Source: Taudactylus pleione (lineage: Eukaryota > Chordata > Amphibia > Anura > Myobatrachidae). Taken from it: a stretch of 64,000 bases of DNA. Under the pieces are notes generated by a model. It searched no databases. It saw only the letters and a list, made by a program, of their open reading frames with translations, and was not told where the DNA came from. Positions 1 through 10,774 of the stretch are shown here, one piece after another; the first letter of the stretch is position 1, and each line of letters opens with the position of its first letter. The stretch is taken from positions 9,243,501-9,307,500 of the forward strand of contig JAUIMM010000188.1 of the NCBI GenBank assembly GCA_031769625.1, read 5' to 3'. The translations under genes and the position numbers were made by a program.

Positions 1-822
1 TAGTTTCATAGTTGGAGAGATACGTAGTTACATAGCTGTAGAGATACATAGTTACATAGCTGTTGATATATATAGTTATATAGCTACATGTTTGTAGAGA
101 TACATAGATACATAGCTGTAGAGATACATAGTTATGTAGTTACATAGTTGTAGAGATACATAGATACATAGATGTAGAGATACATAGTTATATAGTTACA
201 TAGTTGTAGACATACATAGATACATAGATGTAGAGATACATAGTTATATAGTTACATAGTTGTAGAGATACATAGATACATAGATGTAGAGATACATAGT
301 TATATAGTTACATAGTTGTAGAGATACATAGATACATAGCTGTAGAGATACATAGTTATATAGTTACATAGTTGTAGAGATACATAGATACATAGATGTA
401 GAGATACATAGTTATATAGTTACATAGTTGTAGAGATACATAGATACATAGATGTAGAGATACATAGTTATATAGTTACATAGTTGTAGAGATACATAGT
501 TATGTAGTTGCGTAGTTGTAGAGATACATAGATACATAGCTGTAGAGATACATAGTTATATAGTTACATAGTTGTAGAGATACATAGATACATAGCTGTA
601 GAGATACATAGTGATATAGTTACATAGTTGGAGAGATACATAGTTATACAGTTACATAGTTGTAGAGATACATAGATACATAGATGTAGAGATACATAGT
701 TATATAGTTTCATAGTTGGAGAGATACATAGTTACATAGCTGTAGAGATACATAGTTACATAGCTGTTGAGATATATAGTTATATAGTTACATAGTTGTA
801 GAGATACATAGTTATTATAGTA
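1..822. repeat. Tandem array of about 56 bp, AT-rich
   Basis: The stretch is built from a unit of about 56 bp combining 'gtagagatacatag' with 'tatatagttacatagtt'. Units are imperfect and some are shortened. The array runs off the left edge of the window. It resumes after an inserted Tc1 derivative at 825-1325. No coding potential is seen. It is a satellite or large minisatellite. Confidence 0.9.
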
Positions 823-824
823 TA

Positions 825-1325
825 CATCCATTGCCAAAAGTTTTGAGAATGACACAAGTATTGGTTTTCCCAAAATTTGCTGCTTCAGTGTTTTTAGAAC
901 TTTTTGTCAGATGTTACTATGGTATACTGAGATAAATTTAAAAGCATTTTATATGTTGCAACGGCTTTTATTGACAATTACATTAAGTTTATGCAAAGAG
1001 TGAATATTTGCAGTGTTGACCCTTCTTTTTCAAGATCTGTGCAATTCGCACTGGCATGCTGTTACTCACCTTCTGGGCCACATACTGACTGATGGCCGTC
1101 CATTATTACCTACTCAATGCTTGGAGTTTGTCACAATTTGTGGGTTTTTGTTTGTCCACCGGCCTCTTGAAAATTGACCACAAGTTCTCAATGGGATTAA
1201 GGTCTGGGGAGTTTCCTGGCCAGTATACCATAGTAACATCTGGCAAAAAATTCTAAAAACACTGAAGCCACAAACTTTGTGAAAACCAATACTTGTGTCA
1301 TTCTCAATACTTTTGGCCATGGCTG
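825..1325 (-). mobile_element. Tc1-like deletion derivative inserted in the array
   Basis: Terminal inverted repeats (TIRs) of roughly 100 bp face each other. The left arm reads 'gccaaaagttttgagaatga' and the right arm ends in its near complement. TA dinucleotides flank both ends at 823-824 and 1326-1327, as expected for Tc1/mariner. The body is only about 300 bp and keeps just the last part of a transposase gene, so the copy is non-autonomous. The 56 bp array continues on both sides, so insertion came after the array formed. Confidence 0.88.
955..1215 (-). pseudogene. Tc1 transposase C-terminal remnant
   Basis: Translated on the minus strand, the segment just inside the right TIR gives NSPDLNPIENLWSIFKRPVD. 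This is the hallmark end of the Tc1 DDE domain and includes the third acidic catalytic residue (E). The frame then decays, with stops within about 50 codons. The N-terminal helix-turn-helix region and the first two catalytic aspartates are absent. The remnant explains why this copy lies in minus orientation. It cannot make a working enzyme. Confidence 0.8.
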
Positions 1326-1329
1326 TATA

Positions 1330-1905
1330 GTCACATAGTTGTAGAGATGCATAGTTATAGTATATAGTTACATAGTTGTAGAGATACATATTTATACAGT
1401 TACATAGTTGTAGAGATACATAGTTACATTATATATTTATATAGTCTTAGAGTTATATAGTTACATACCTGTAGAGATAGTTACATAGTTGCACATTTAT
1501 GCAATAACATACTGTATTTTCATAGTTATTTAGATACATAGTTATAATATATAGTTACATACTTGTAGAGATACATAGTTATATAGTTAGATATTTGTAC
1601 AGATACATAGTTATACAGTTACATAGTTGTAGAGATACATAGTTATAGTATATAGTTACATAGTTATATAGTTACAAAGTTGTAGAGATACATAGTTACA
1701 GTGTATAGTTAGATAGTCTTAGAGTTTTATAGTTACATAGCTGTAGAAATAGTTACATAGTTGCACATTTATACAATCACATACTGTCATTTCATAGTTA
1801 TTTAGATACATTGTTGCCATCATATAGATAATAATTATATCATTACATAATGACAGTTAAGTATTCACATAGTTATAGTTACATAGTTGCAGTCAAACAG
1901 TTACA
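1330..1905. repeat. Continuation of the 56 bp array, degenerate
   Basis: The same 'gtagagatacatagtta' words continue to the right of the Tc1 derivative. They are more diverged and include variants such as 'agtcttagag' and 'ttgcacatttat'. Decay increases towards 1905, as expected at an array edge. Confidence 0.85.
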
Positions 1906-1911
1906 TACATA

Positions 1912-2105
1912 GGGGAGATTTATCAAATCTTGGAGAGAGATAAAGTGGTGATGTTGCTCATAGCAACCAATCAACTTCTAACTCATGTTTCTAGCACAGC
2001 CTGTAAAATGATCGTTATAAGCTGGTTGATATAGGCAATTTCTCCACATTATCTCTCCCCGTTTCCACCTTACAGTATCTCTCGACAAAATTTCATAAAT
2101 CTCCC
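1912..2105. mobile_element. Small MITE, 'GGGGAGATTTATCAA' family
   Basis: The ends 'ggggagatttatcaaa' and 'ttcataaatctccc' are inverted. The middle carries 'catagcaaccaatca', which recurs in related copies at 22806-23470 and 32490-32620. A TA follows the right end and probably belongs to the target site. It has no open reading frame. Superfamily is uncertain; the copy at 22806 has a TAA duplication. Confidence 0.7.
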
Positions 2106-2133
2106 TACAGTTACATAATTGCAGCGATAGTTA

Positions 2134-2275
2134 CTTAGGACCTGATTCAGAGGTGGCCGCGGTGTCAATGTTTAATCAGTTAAGCGATGATTTGCTATGG
2201 TGCATGCATACCACTAAATGATCGCAGAATCCGCTGTTGCGAATAGACTCAAACAGCCATGAGCATTCCTGGGAG
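2134..2275. mobile_element. Fragment of the 'cctgattcagag' MITE family
   Basis: Only one end ('acctgattcagaggtggccg') is recognisable, and the matching right end is missing. The end resembles the GGGCCTGATTCAG elements at 10924, 15266 and 26840. It is probably truncated. Confidence 0.45.
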
Positions 2276-2299
2276 TTAGGCTGAAGTGAAAACAAAAAT

Positions 2300-2760
2300 A
2301 AGTTTTATGGGAGTGTAGCATTCTCTGCTCTGTGCCCCCCTAGTCCATTGTTCCCTGCCCTGTGTCCCCATGGTCCAACATTTCCTGCCCTGTGCCTCCC
2401 AGTCCAGTATTTCCTGCCCTGCCCCCCATGTAACCTTCCTTGACCTGTACCCCCATCCAGAGTTCCCTGCCAAGTGCCCCCCAGCATTCCCTGCCCTGTG
2501 CCCCCCCTCCAGCATATCTAGCCATCTTTGTGCCCCCCAATAGATCCACCAACCCTGTTCTGCACTTTCTCTTACTCTACCCCTCCCTGCCTTGCATATC
2601 CTTTTGGTCCAGTGTTCCCTCTCCTTTTACTCTTCAGTTGCAGCCCTCCTATATCCAGACAGCACTGCTCTCCTATATATTGCCCCCACCACCTACCTTT
2701 GCCCTGTGCCCCCTTCTCCCACTTTTTCCCTGTGCCGTTCACAAACCGCTTTTCCTCTTC
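2300..2760. repeat. Degenerate C-rich minisatellite
   Basis: Irregular copies of a roughly 30 bp word containing 'ttccctgccctgtgcccccc' run to about 2520 and then fade into C/T-rich sequence. Several overlapping reading frames stay open through it only because the repeat lacks stop codons. They are not genes. Confidence 0.65.
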
Positions 2761-3172
2761 CTGCCACCATCTTTCATCTTCCTCCTCTTCTGTTGAAGAG
2801 ATGGAGTCCTGCTGGCCAATGATCTGAAGTGACGTGGAGAATCCTGAGCATGGCAGGTAAGCACAATCTGCTGTCTTATATAATTTTTCCCTGTAACGCT
2901 GCTATTGCTGGCGAAAACCCTGATGGCAGTAAAATTTGCCAGTGAAGGCTTCCCTCTATGAACTGTATGTGTTGTGGTGGTACTTGTATCACCATAATAC
3001 CTCATTTATGTGGAACTGGCTTTTATAATGTATTTTAGATAGATCTGGCATTTTCAATGTTTTTTTATGTGGATGTCTTTTTAAATGTATTTTATGTGGA
3101 TCTGGGTTTTTAAAATGTATTTATATGGATGTGACTTTTTCAATATTAATATGGATCCTGCTTTCTTATATA
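2761..3172. other. No gene seen; weak 'atgtggatctgg' minisatellite at the right
   Basis: From about 3010 there are loose repeats of 'tgtattttatgtggatctgg' with a spacing near 35-40 bp. They resume after the Tc1 element at 4739-4800, so that element landed inside them. Nothing else is recognisable. Confidence 0.5.
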
Positions 3173-4736
3173 CAGTGGGGCAAAAAAGTATTTGGACAGC
3201 CACCAATTGTGCAAGTTGTTGCACTTTAAAAGATGAGAGAGGTCTGTAATTTCCATCATAGGTACACTTTAACTGTGAGAGACAGAATCAGAACAAAAAA
3301 TTCCAGAAATTACATTGTATGATTTTTAAACAATTTATTTGTATATTCTTTCGGAAAAAAAAAAAATTTGGACAATCAAAACGTTTAACTCAATACTTTG
3401 TAAAGTAACCTCGGTTGACAATTACAGAGGTCAAACGTTTCCTGTAGTTCTTGACCAGGTTTTGACACACACTGCAGCAGGTATTTTGGCCCACTCTTCA
3501 ATGCAGATCTTCTCTAGATGTGTCATGTTTTGGGGCTGTCGCCGAGCTACGCAGACTTTCAACTCCCTCCAGGACCTTGAAATGCTTCTTACGGAGCCAC
3601 TCCTTAGTTGCCCGGGTGGTGTGTTTGGGGTCATTGTCATGCTGGAAGACCCAGCCACATTGCATCTTCAATGCTCTTACTGAGGGAAGGAGGTTTTTCC
3701 CCAAAATGTCACGATTCATGTCCCCATTCATCTTCTCCGAAATAGGGTTCAGTCGCCCTGTCCGCTTTGCAGAAAAGCATCCCCAAAGCATGATGTTTCC
3801 ACCCCCATGCTTCACAGTGGGTATGGTGTTTTTGGGATGCCACTATCATTCTTCTCCCTCCAAACACGGCATGTGGAGTTTATACCGAAAAGTTCTATTT
3901 TGGTCTCATCTGACCACATGACATTCTCCCAATCCTCCTCTGGTTCATCCAGATGGTCACGGGCAGACTTTAGATGGGCCTGGACATGTGATGGCTTAAG
4001 CAGGGGGACCTTTCGGGCGCTGCAGGATTTGAATACATGATGATGTAGTGGTTACTATTATAATGGTAACCTTTGTGACTGTGGTCCCAGCTCTCTTGAG
4101 GTCATTGACCAGGTCTCCCTGTGTAGTTCTGGGCTGATCCCTCACTGTTCTCAAGATCATTGATACCCCATGAGGTGAGATCTTGCATGGCGCCACTGGT
4201 CGAGGGAGATTGTCAGTGATCTTGTATTTCTTCAATATTTCAATAATTGCGCCAATAGTTGATCTCTTCTCACCAAGCTGCTTGCCTATTGTCAAGTAGC
4301 TCATCCCAGCCTTGTGCAGGTCTACAATTTTATCCCTGGTGTCCTTAGACAGCTCTCTGGTCTTGGCCATGGTGAGAGGTTGCAGTCTGACTGTTTGAGG
4401 GTGTGGACAGGTGTCTTTTATACAGTTAACCAGTTCAAACAGGTGCCATTAATACAGGTAACGAGGGGAGAATAGATGAGCTTCCTAAAGCAGAAGTAAG
4501 AGGTCTGTGAAAGCCAGAATTTTTGCTGGTTGGTAGGTGTCCAAATATTTTTTTCCGAAAGAATATACAAATAAATCATTTAAAAATCATACAATGTGAT
4601 TTCCAGAATTTTTTGTTCTGATTCTGTCTCTTACAGTTAAAGTGTACCTATGATGAAAATTACAGACCTCTCTCATCTTTTAAAGTGCAACAACTTGCAC
4701 AATCGGTGGCTGGCCAAATACTTTTTTTCCCCACTG
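3173..4736 (-). mobile_element. Tc1-like DNA transposon, full length, inactive
   Basis: The element starts CAGTGGGGCAAAAAAGTATT and ends in its inverted complement CCCCACTG, with TA on both sides. The TIRs are about 200 bp and include a repeated inner motif ('cagacctctctcatc'), as in Tc1 families with long inverted repeats. Total length is 1564 bp, typical of a complete element. A single transposase gene lies on the minus strand and is broken. Confidence 0.92.
3390..4370 (-). pseudogene. Tc1 transposase, broken, catalytic E segment deleted
   Basis: The N terminus [20 protein letters not shown] begins the paired-like helix-turn-helix DNA-binding domain (residues 1 to about 110). WSDETK carries the first catalytic aspartate and QHDNDPKHT the second. 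After KHFKVLE the reading jumps straight to RELK, so the 'PSQSPDLNPIENLW' block with the third acidic residue is missing through a deletion of roughly 40 bp that also shifts the frame. A further frameshift lies near 3460. The start methionine fits the family, and the span matches the usual length of about 340 codons. The product cannot cleave DNA. Confidence 0.9.
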
Positions 4737-4934
4737 TATGTATTGTTGTGACTTGATGTGACTTTCCCTATATATTTAGTATGGATTCTGTTTTTTTGTG
4801 TGTGTGTGTGAATTTACAGTAGTTTTCTTTTCTATATTTCTGTATTTGTAGTTATATATACTTATATGATAGGTTGGAATGTTATAATAACATCCACCTC
4901 CACAGCCCAAATGTTGACATTTTATAAAGATACA
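4737..4934. other. No gene seen between Tc1 and the Penelope element
   Basis: The stretch has T-rich sequence, a short (GT)n run near 4797-4810 and the tail of the 'atgtggatctgg' repeats. Nothing else is recognised. Confidence 0.4.
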
Positions 4935-5245
4935 TAATATGAGTGGTCCACAAGTGCAAAGTCCCTCTAACACTTTCTGGTCCTGATAATCCTCTTGTCT
5001 GGAATCACCCACCATCTCAGAGAGAGAATAAAATAATCTATTATGTTCACATAACCTTCTAAAATATTCAGTTTATGGAGGTGTTCTTCTCTTTTAAAAC
5101 TCACCTCACACCAATGAGATGAGTACCTATAAAGGTTTCTTTTATATCCCTTCTGGTCTGATCAGCATAGATATCAGCCACATACACCAAGACCCCTCTT
5201 ATATAAAGGCTTACCTGGGAACAGGTATCGACATTCACATAATGG
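4935..5245 (-). repeat. Left inverted arm of the Penelope element
   Basis: The sequence is the reverse complement of 8222-8556 with scattered mismatches and small gaps. The two arms face each other across about 3 kb. Confidence 0.85.
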
Positions 5246-5305
5246 GGTAATCCTACTGAAAATATTTAAAAAAAACTGGATGTATTCTTGAAAATGTATA
5301 TATCA

Positions 5306-7035
5306 AAGGGGGTAATTACAGAGAATGTAGGGGAGTATATAAATATTGATCACCCTTCTATACCAGTGATATATATATACTCCTAAAAATACACAAGAAT
5401 AGCGAAAAACCACCGGGTCGCCCTATAGTGGCAGGGACTAATCCCATCTTGTCCAATTTATCCCACTATCTAGACCATCTACTGCAACCCTTAGTACAGA
5501 AAACTCCATAATATTTGAAGGATACAATAGCTCTTATTAGAGAGCTGTCTAATATAGAATGGAAAACTACATATAAATTGGTTACGGCTGACGTAACCTC
5601 CTTGTACACTATAATTAATCATCAGGCAGGGTTAAATGCAGTGAGGTTCTTCCTGGAAAAGGATAATATACAAGAAGATCTTAAGGATTTTATACTTAAA
5701 GGTATTGCTATGATATTGAAAAATATTTTTTTTTGGTTTAGCAATACCTTCTATTTACAATTAAAAGGGACCACCATGGGCACCAGGCTGGCCCCAAGTT
5801 ATGCTAATTTGTTTATGGCATGTTGGGAGACCAATTTAGTTTGGGGTAACCACCAATTTGGGGACAGCCTGGTGTCATGGCAGAGGTACATAGATGATGT
5901 CCTGTTTATATGGGATGGGGATCAGACCTCTCTGGATTCATTTTATGAGTATCTTAATGACAATGAATTGGATATTGTTCTAAGTTTTAAAAGTAGTGAT
6001 ATTTCAGTGAACTTCTTAGATCTTTCAATTGATGTGGAAGCGGGCAGCATAAAAACCAAGAATTTTGTTAAAAGTACGGATTGTAATTCATTTATTGACT
6101 ATACAAGCAACCATCACTTAAATTGGTTGAGAAGCATCTCAAATGGTCAATTCCAAAGAATTAGGTGTAATTGTACAGATATGGAGGTATATAATGAACA
6201 ATCAAAAGTTCTGAAAGAGCAGCTTACATCTAAGGGCTGATGCCCAGATAGTAGATAATGCTGAAATTAAAGGAGGTAGTATAAATAGAATAGAGATGAT
6301 CCAAGGAAAAATAAAGAATAGAATGAGACCAAAAGGATTTGAGGTACCTTTTATTACAAAATATAATAGTCATTATAAACAAATTGAAGGGGTAATAAGG
6401 AAATATTGGGGAATTTTAATAAATGACCCTTTACTTCGAACAGTTTTGGATGAATGTCCTAAATTTATTTATAGGAAAGCCCGAAATATTAAAGATAATG
6501 TTGTACTGAGTGCTCTCCCCATTACCAATATTGAAACCAGAATTAAGTCCAAAGGATTTTTTAGATGCAGTATGTGCAGTATGTGCAATATATGTAAAAG
6601 TGGAACATCTAAGATTACACAGTACACATCTACACAAACTAAGAAGTGTATGATATTAAAGATTTTATAACCTGTAATACAAAATATTGTGTATATCTAC
6701 TAGAATGTTCTTGTGGTAGCCAGTACATGGGTAAAACCACTAGAATGTTGAAAGAGAGGCTTTCTGAACATGTCAGAAATATAAAAAAAAGGTTTAGAAA
6801 CACACAATGTTTCATTACACTTTAAGAAACACACCAATGTGATATTAAGCATCTAAAATCATTTTGTGGAATAAAATCTGTGTCACCCCATTGGAGAAAT
6901 AATGATAGGGATGTAAGATTGGCTAAGGTAGAGATGCAGACCATGTTTACGTTAAAAGACACAAGTCCCTAGGGAATTAAACGTAGACTTTTAGATAAAA
7001 TGGTTTATATAATCTCGATTTATGATGCACCTTAA
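5306..7035 (+). pseudogene. Penelope-like polyprotein: RT plus GIY-YIG endonuclease
   Basis: The first part reads ILLKIHKNSEKPPGRPIVAG and then meets an in-frame TAA at 5509-5511. The same frame continues as the RT core: TADVTSLYT (motif A region), GTTMGTRLAPSYANLFM, and RYIDDVLFIWDG with the catalytic DD. A frameshift near 6236 leads to a linker with a cysteine cluster (CSMCSMCNICKSG). After another frameshift near 6645 comes YLLECSCGSQYMGKTTRMLK, a GIY-YIG nuclease signature. The end KVEMQTMFTLK fits the family C terminus. The cysteine linker suggests a Neptune-like branch, but that is an inference. At least one stop and three frameshifts are present. Confidence 0.88.
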
Positions 7036-7039
7036 AAAA

Positions 7040-7800
7040 GTCATATAACCTTTTGGTCCTATTATTTTAATATTTTATTAATTCTTAAATGGATCTATTA
7101 CGATTTTAATTATGTATATTTGGAGTTACCTACTTATTGAGATGCAGGATTAAGACCCATTGTATATATAATTTTATAGGTTAATATTTGTTACTAATTA
7201 TTGTTTCTTTATATATGTTTAATTTATTTTATGGCATGGGAACAATACCAATGGAGTCGCATGTGGAAAAAGAATGATCTGAATTTGTTCTCTGGGAGTG
7301 CTCTATTCATATAAATATATTCAGTGGGGAGTTTCCGGCAAAGCCGCGATATGCATTCCACAGCGGAAGACTCTACTTCCGGCTTGCATTCCAAATACCG
7401 GAAGACGTCATCATGTACTTCCGGTCAACGGGGCACAAGCGGAGATTGAAGGGAACGCTGGAACAACATGCTATTTTTGGCCCCACACTTGAAAAAAGAG
7501 CACTAAACTAATGTCCAGGGATTTAAGGAGATTGATTAAACATGGACTGGATTATATCTTTTTATCCACAAGAAAAGTTTTTATTGTTTATTATGAACTG
7601 GTATGCTGTAATTTTTTAATTATTTATTGGTGGGATGTTAATTATGTTTCAATGCCAGGAAATGTGTGTATTTTTAAGTGATTTTTGTCACATTTATTAT
7701 TGTTATGTTGAGATGGTCTGTCCGGAGTCTAGTTTAGACCTGCTAATGAAGATTGGAGAGTCTATTTGCCTATTAATGATGTGGGTATATAAAGCCCCTT
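7040..7800 (+). other. 3' noncoding region of the Penelope element
   Basis: AT-rich sequence with a GC-richer island at 7325-7450 in which 'acttccgg' and 'ttccgg' recur four times or more. I see no reading frame of note. It lies between the end of the endonuclease and the ribozyme-like motif. Confidence 0.5.
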
Positions 7801-7810
7801 TAGTTATGCC

Positions 7811-7860
7811 CTAGACACATCCTGAGAAAGAACCTTAGTCAGAAACGCGTTGGTGTAAAG
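7811..7860 (+). ncRNA. Hammerhead-ribozyme-like motif in the Penelope 3' region
   Basis: CTGA at 7822 is followed by a short stem-loop-like segment, GAAAC at 7842, and the palindrome ACGCGT at 7845-7850. ACAC at 7815-7818 can pair with GTGT at 7853-7856 as an outer stem. This order matches a minimal type I hammerhead with a tiny stem III, a motif reported in Penelope-like elements. One core position differs from CTGANGA (here CTGAGAA), so this copy is probably inactive. Confidence 0.45.
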
Positions 7861-8221
7861 CAGGAGACCTGCAGTGGATGGAGTTTGGTTTTTATATCTA
7901 CCTTAGACAACTATACCTCTTCTCAGACCAGGTGAGAGATTGGCATTGTTTGTCCTAACTCTGATCTGCAGATAGGCTCTCCATGGGGAAGGATTATTTT
8001 CCATTATAGTGGATAATCTTTTTTATTTTTTTATTTTTTTTGGATGTTGCTATATCTATACATTGGATGGTTTTTTATATTTTTCTTCTTTTTTATCTAC
8101 TGTTGGACTATGTTTTATTGTTAAATTAGAATAAATATCCCTTTTTAAAAAAAAAATACCTTTCTGGATACCACTTGTGTTCCCATATGGTAAACTAAGA
8201 AGGAGGTTCTTGATTGGATAT

Positions 8222-8556
8222 TAAAGATACCTTTATGTGAACGTCGATACCTGTTCCCAGGTAAGCCTTTATATAAGAGGGGTCTTGGTGTATGTGGCTA
8301 ATATCTATGTTGATCAGACCAGAAGGCATATAAAAGAAACCTTTATAGATACTCATCTCATTGGTGTGAGGTGAGTTTTAAAAGAGAAGAACACCTCCAT
8401 AAACTGAATAATTTAGAAGAATATGTGAACATAATAGATTATTTTATTCTTTTTCTTCTTTCTGAGATGGTGGGTGATTCCAGACAAGACGATTATCAGG
8501 ACCGGAAAGTGTTAGAGGGACTTTGCACTTGTGGACCACTCATATTATGTACATGT
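8222..8556 (+). repeat. Right inverted arm of the Penelope element
   Basis: Reverse complement of the left arm. The arm has an open stretch from 8371 (MSFKREEHLHKLNNLEEYVN) whose leading part resembles the start of a Penelope N-terminal region. This suggests the arms derive from a 5' part of a neighbouring or tandem copy. Confidence 0.8.
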
Positions 8557-8754
8557 ATTTTAAAGGATTGGTGTCCTAGAGTGTGTACTGAGCAGCAGTT
8601 CAGGGGCACTGGTGGCTACAACGTATCTTGTTTATACATTTTATAAAGAAAGCAATCCCCACTATAGCCCAAATTGCCCACAGCTCCTCTCCCCCTCCAA
8701 GGGTTCTTAAACCTGTTTTTCTACAAAAATATCCTGGTTACAAATGTATGTAGT

Positions 8755-10770
8755 TCTGCAGATTAACACAATTATATAATTACAGTTAAGTAGTTACACA
8801 GTTTTATAGTTCCACAGAGATTCATAGCTGCATAGTTAAGTAGTTACATAGTTAGAGCTACATTGTAGCAGAGTTACAATATGTAGTTATATAGTAGCAG
8901 AGTTACATAGTAGCAGAGTTACAGTATGTAGTTACATAGTAGGAGTTACAGTATGTGGTTACATAGTAGTAGAGTTACAGTATATAGTTACATAGAGATA
9001 CATATCTGCAGAGTTAAGTAGTTACATAGTTATATAGTTAGAGCTTTACAGTATGTAGTTACATAGTAGCAGAGTTACAGTATGTAGTTACATAGTAGAG
9101 TTACAGTATGTAGTTACATAGTAGCAGAGTTACAGTATGTGGTTACATAGTAGCAGAGTTACAGTATGTGGTTACATAGTAGTAGAGTTACACTATGTAG
9201 TTATATAGAGATACATAGCTGCAGAGTTAAGTAGTTACATAGTTAAATAGTTATAGCTTTACAGTATGTAGTTACATAGTAGTAGAGTAACAGTATGTAG
9301 TTACATAGTAGCAGAGCTACAGTATGTAGTTACATAGTAGCAAAGTTAAAGTATGTAGTTACACAGTAGCAGAGTTACAGTATGTAGTTACATAGTAGAG
9401 TTACAGTATGTAGTTACATAGCAAAGTTACAGTATGTAGTTACATAGTAGCAGAGTTACAGTATGTAGTTACATAGTAGAGTTACAGTATGTAGTTACAT
9501 AGTAGCAAAGTTACAGTATGTAGTTACATAGTAGCAGAGTTACAGTATGTAGTTACATAGCAGAGTTACTGTTTCTATTTACATAGTAGCAGAGTTACAG
9601 TATGTGGTTACATAGTAGCAAAGTTACAGTATGTAGTTACATAGTAGCAGAGTTACAGTATGTGGTTACATAGTAGTAGAGTTACACTATGTAGTTATAT
9701 AGAGATACATAGCTGCAGAGTTAAGTAGTTACATAGTTAAATAGTTATAGCTTTACAGTATGTAGATACATATTAGTAGAGTAACAGTATGTAGTTACAT
9801 AGTAGCAGAGCTACAGTATGCAGTTACACTGTAGCAGAGTTATAGTATGTAGTTACATAGTAGCACAGTTACAATATTTAGTTACACAGTAGCAGAGTTA
9901 CAGTATGTAGTTACATAGTAGCAGAGTTACAATATGTAATTACACAGTAGCAGAGTTACAATATGTATTTACATTGTAGCAGAGTTAAAGAATGTAATTA
10001 CATAGTAGCAGAGTAATTACAGTATGTAGTTACATAGTAGCAGAGTTACAATATGTAATTACACAGTAGCAGAGTTACAGTATGTAATTACATTGTAGCA
10101 GAGTTAAAGAATGTAATTACATAGTAGCAGAGTAATTACAGTATGTAGTTACAAAGTAGCAGAGTTACAGTATGTAGTTACATAGTAGCAGAGTTACAGT
10201 ATGTAGTTACATAGTTGCAGAGTTACAGCATGTAGTTACATAGCAGCAGCATTACAGTATGTAGTTACATAGTAGCAGAGTTACAGCATGTAGTTACATA
10301 GTAGCAGAGTTACAGTATGTAGTTACATAGCAGCAGAGTTACAGTTTGTAGTTACATAGTTGCAGAGTTACAATATGTAGTTACATAGTAGCAGTTACAG
10401 CATGTAGTTACATAGTAGCAGAGTTACAGTATGTACTTACATAGTAGCAGAGTTACAGTATGTAGTTACATAGTAGCAGAGTTACAGCATGTAGTTACAT
10501 AGCAGCAGAGTTACAGTTTGTAGTTACATAGTTGCAGAGTTACAATATGTAGTTACATAGTAGCAGTTACAGCATGTAGTTACATAGTAGCAGAGTTACA
10601 GTATGTACTTACATAGTAGCAGCATTACAGTATGTAGCTACATAGTAGCAGAGTTACAGTTTGTAGTTACATAGTTGCAGAGTTACAAGTTGCAGGGTTA
10701 CAGTATGTAGTTACCTAGTAGCAGAGTTACAGTATCTAGTTACATTGTTGCAGAGTCACAGTACATAGTG
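8755..10770. repeat. 29 bp tandem array ('tagttacatagtagcagagttacagtatg')
   Basis: About 65 to 70 imperfect copies of a 29 bp unit built from 'tagttacatagtagcagag' and 'ttacagtatg'. A divergent block with 'gagatacatagctgcagagt' recurs at about 8972, 9185 and 9679, so blocks of 213 and 494 bp have been duplicated together. The words 'agttacatag' and 'gagatacatag' are shared with the array at 1-1905. Confidence 0.93.
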
Positions 10771-10774
10771 GTAC

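Larger units (their letters stand above)
4935..8556 (+). mobile_element. Penelope-like retroelement with inverted flanking arms
   Basis: A reverse transcriptase and a GIY-YIG endonuclease are encoded in order on the plus strand, the diagnostic layout of Penelope-like elements. About 310 bp at 4935-5245 is the inverted copy of about 330 bp at 8222-8556. A short A-tract lies near 8148. Inverted or partial repeats at the ends are known for this class. The 3' noncoding part (7040-8150) includes a ribozyme-like motif and several 'acttccgg' words. All reading frames are damaged, so the copy is dead. Confidence 0.88.

Noticed and set aside
8755..10770. CRISPR-like spacing of short repeats
   Set aside because: The repeat is continuous with no unique spacers, and the setting is a vertebrate genome. 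It is a minisatellite or satellite.
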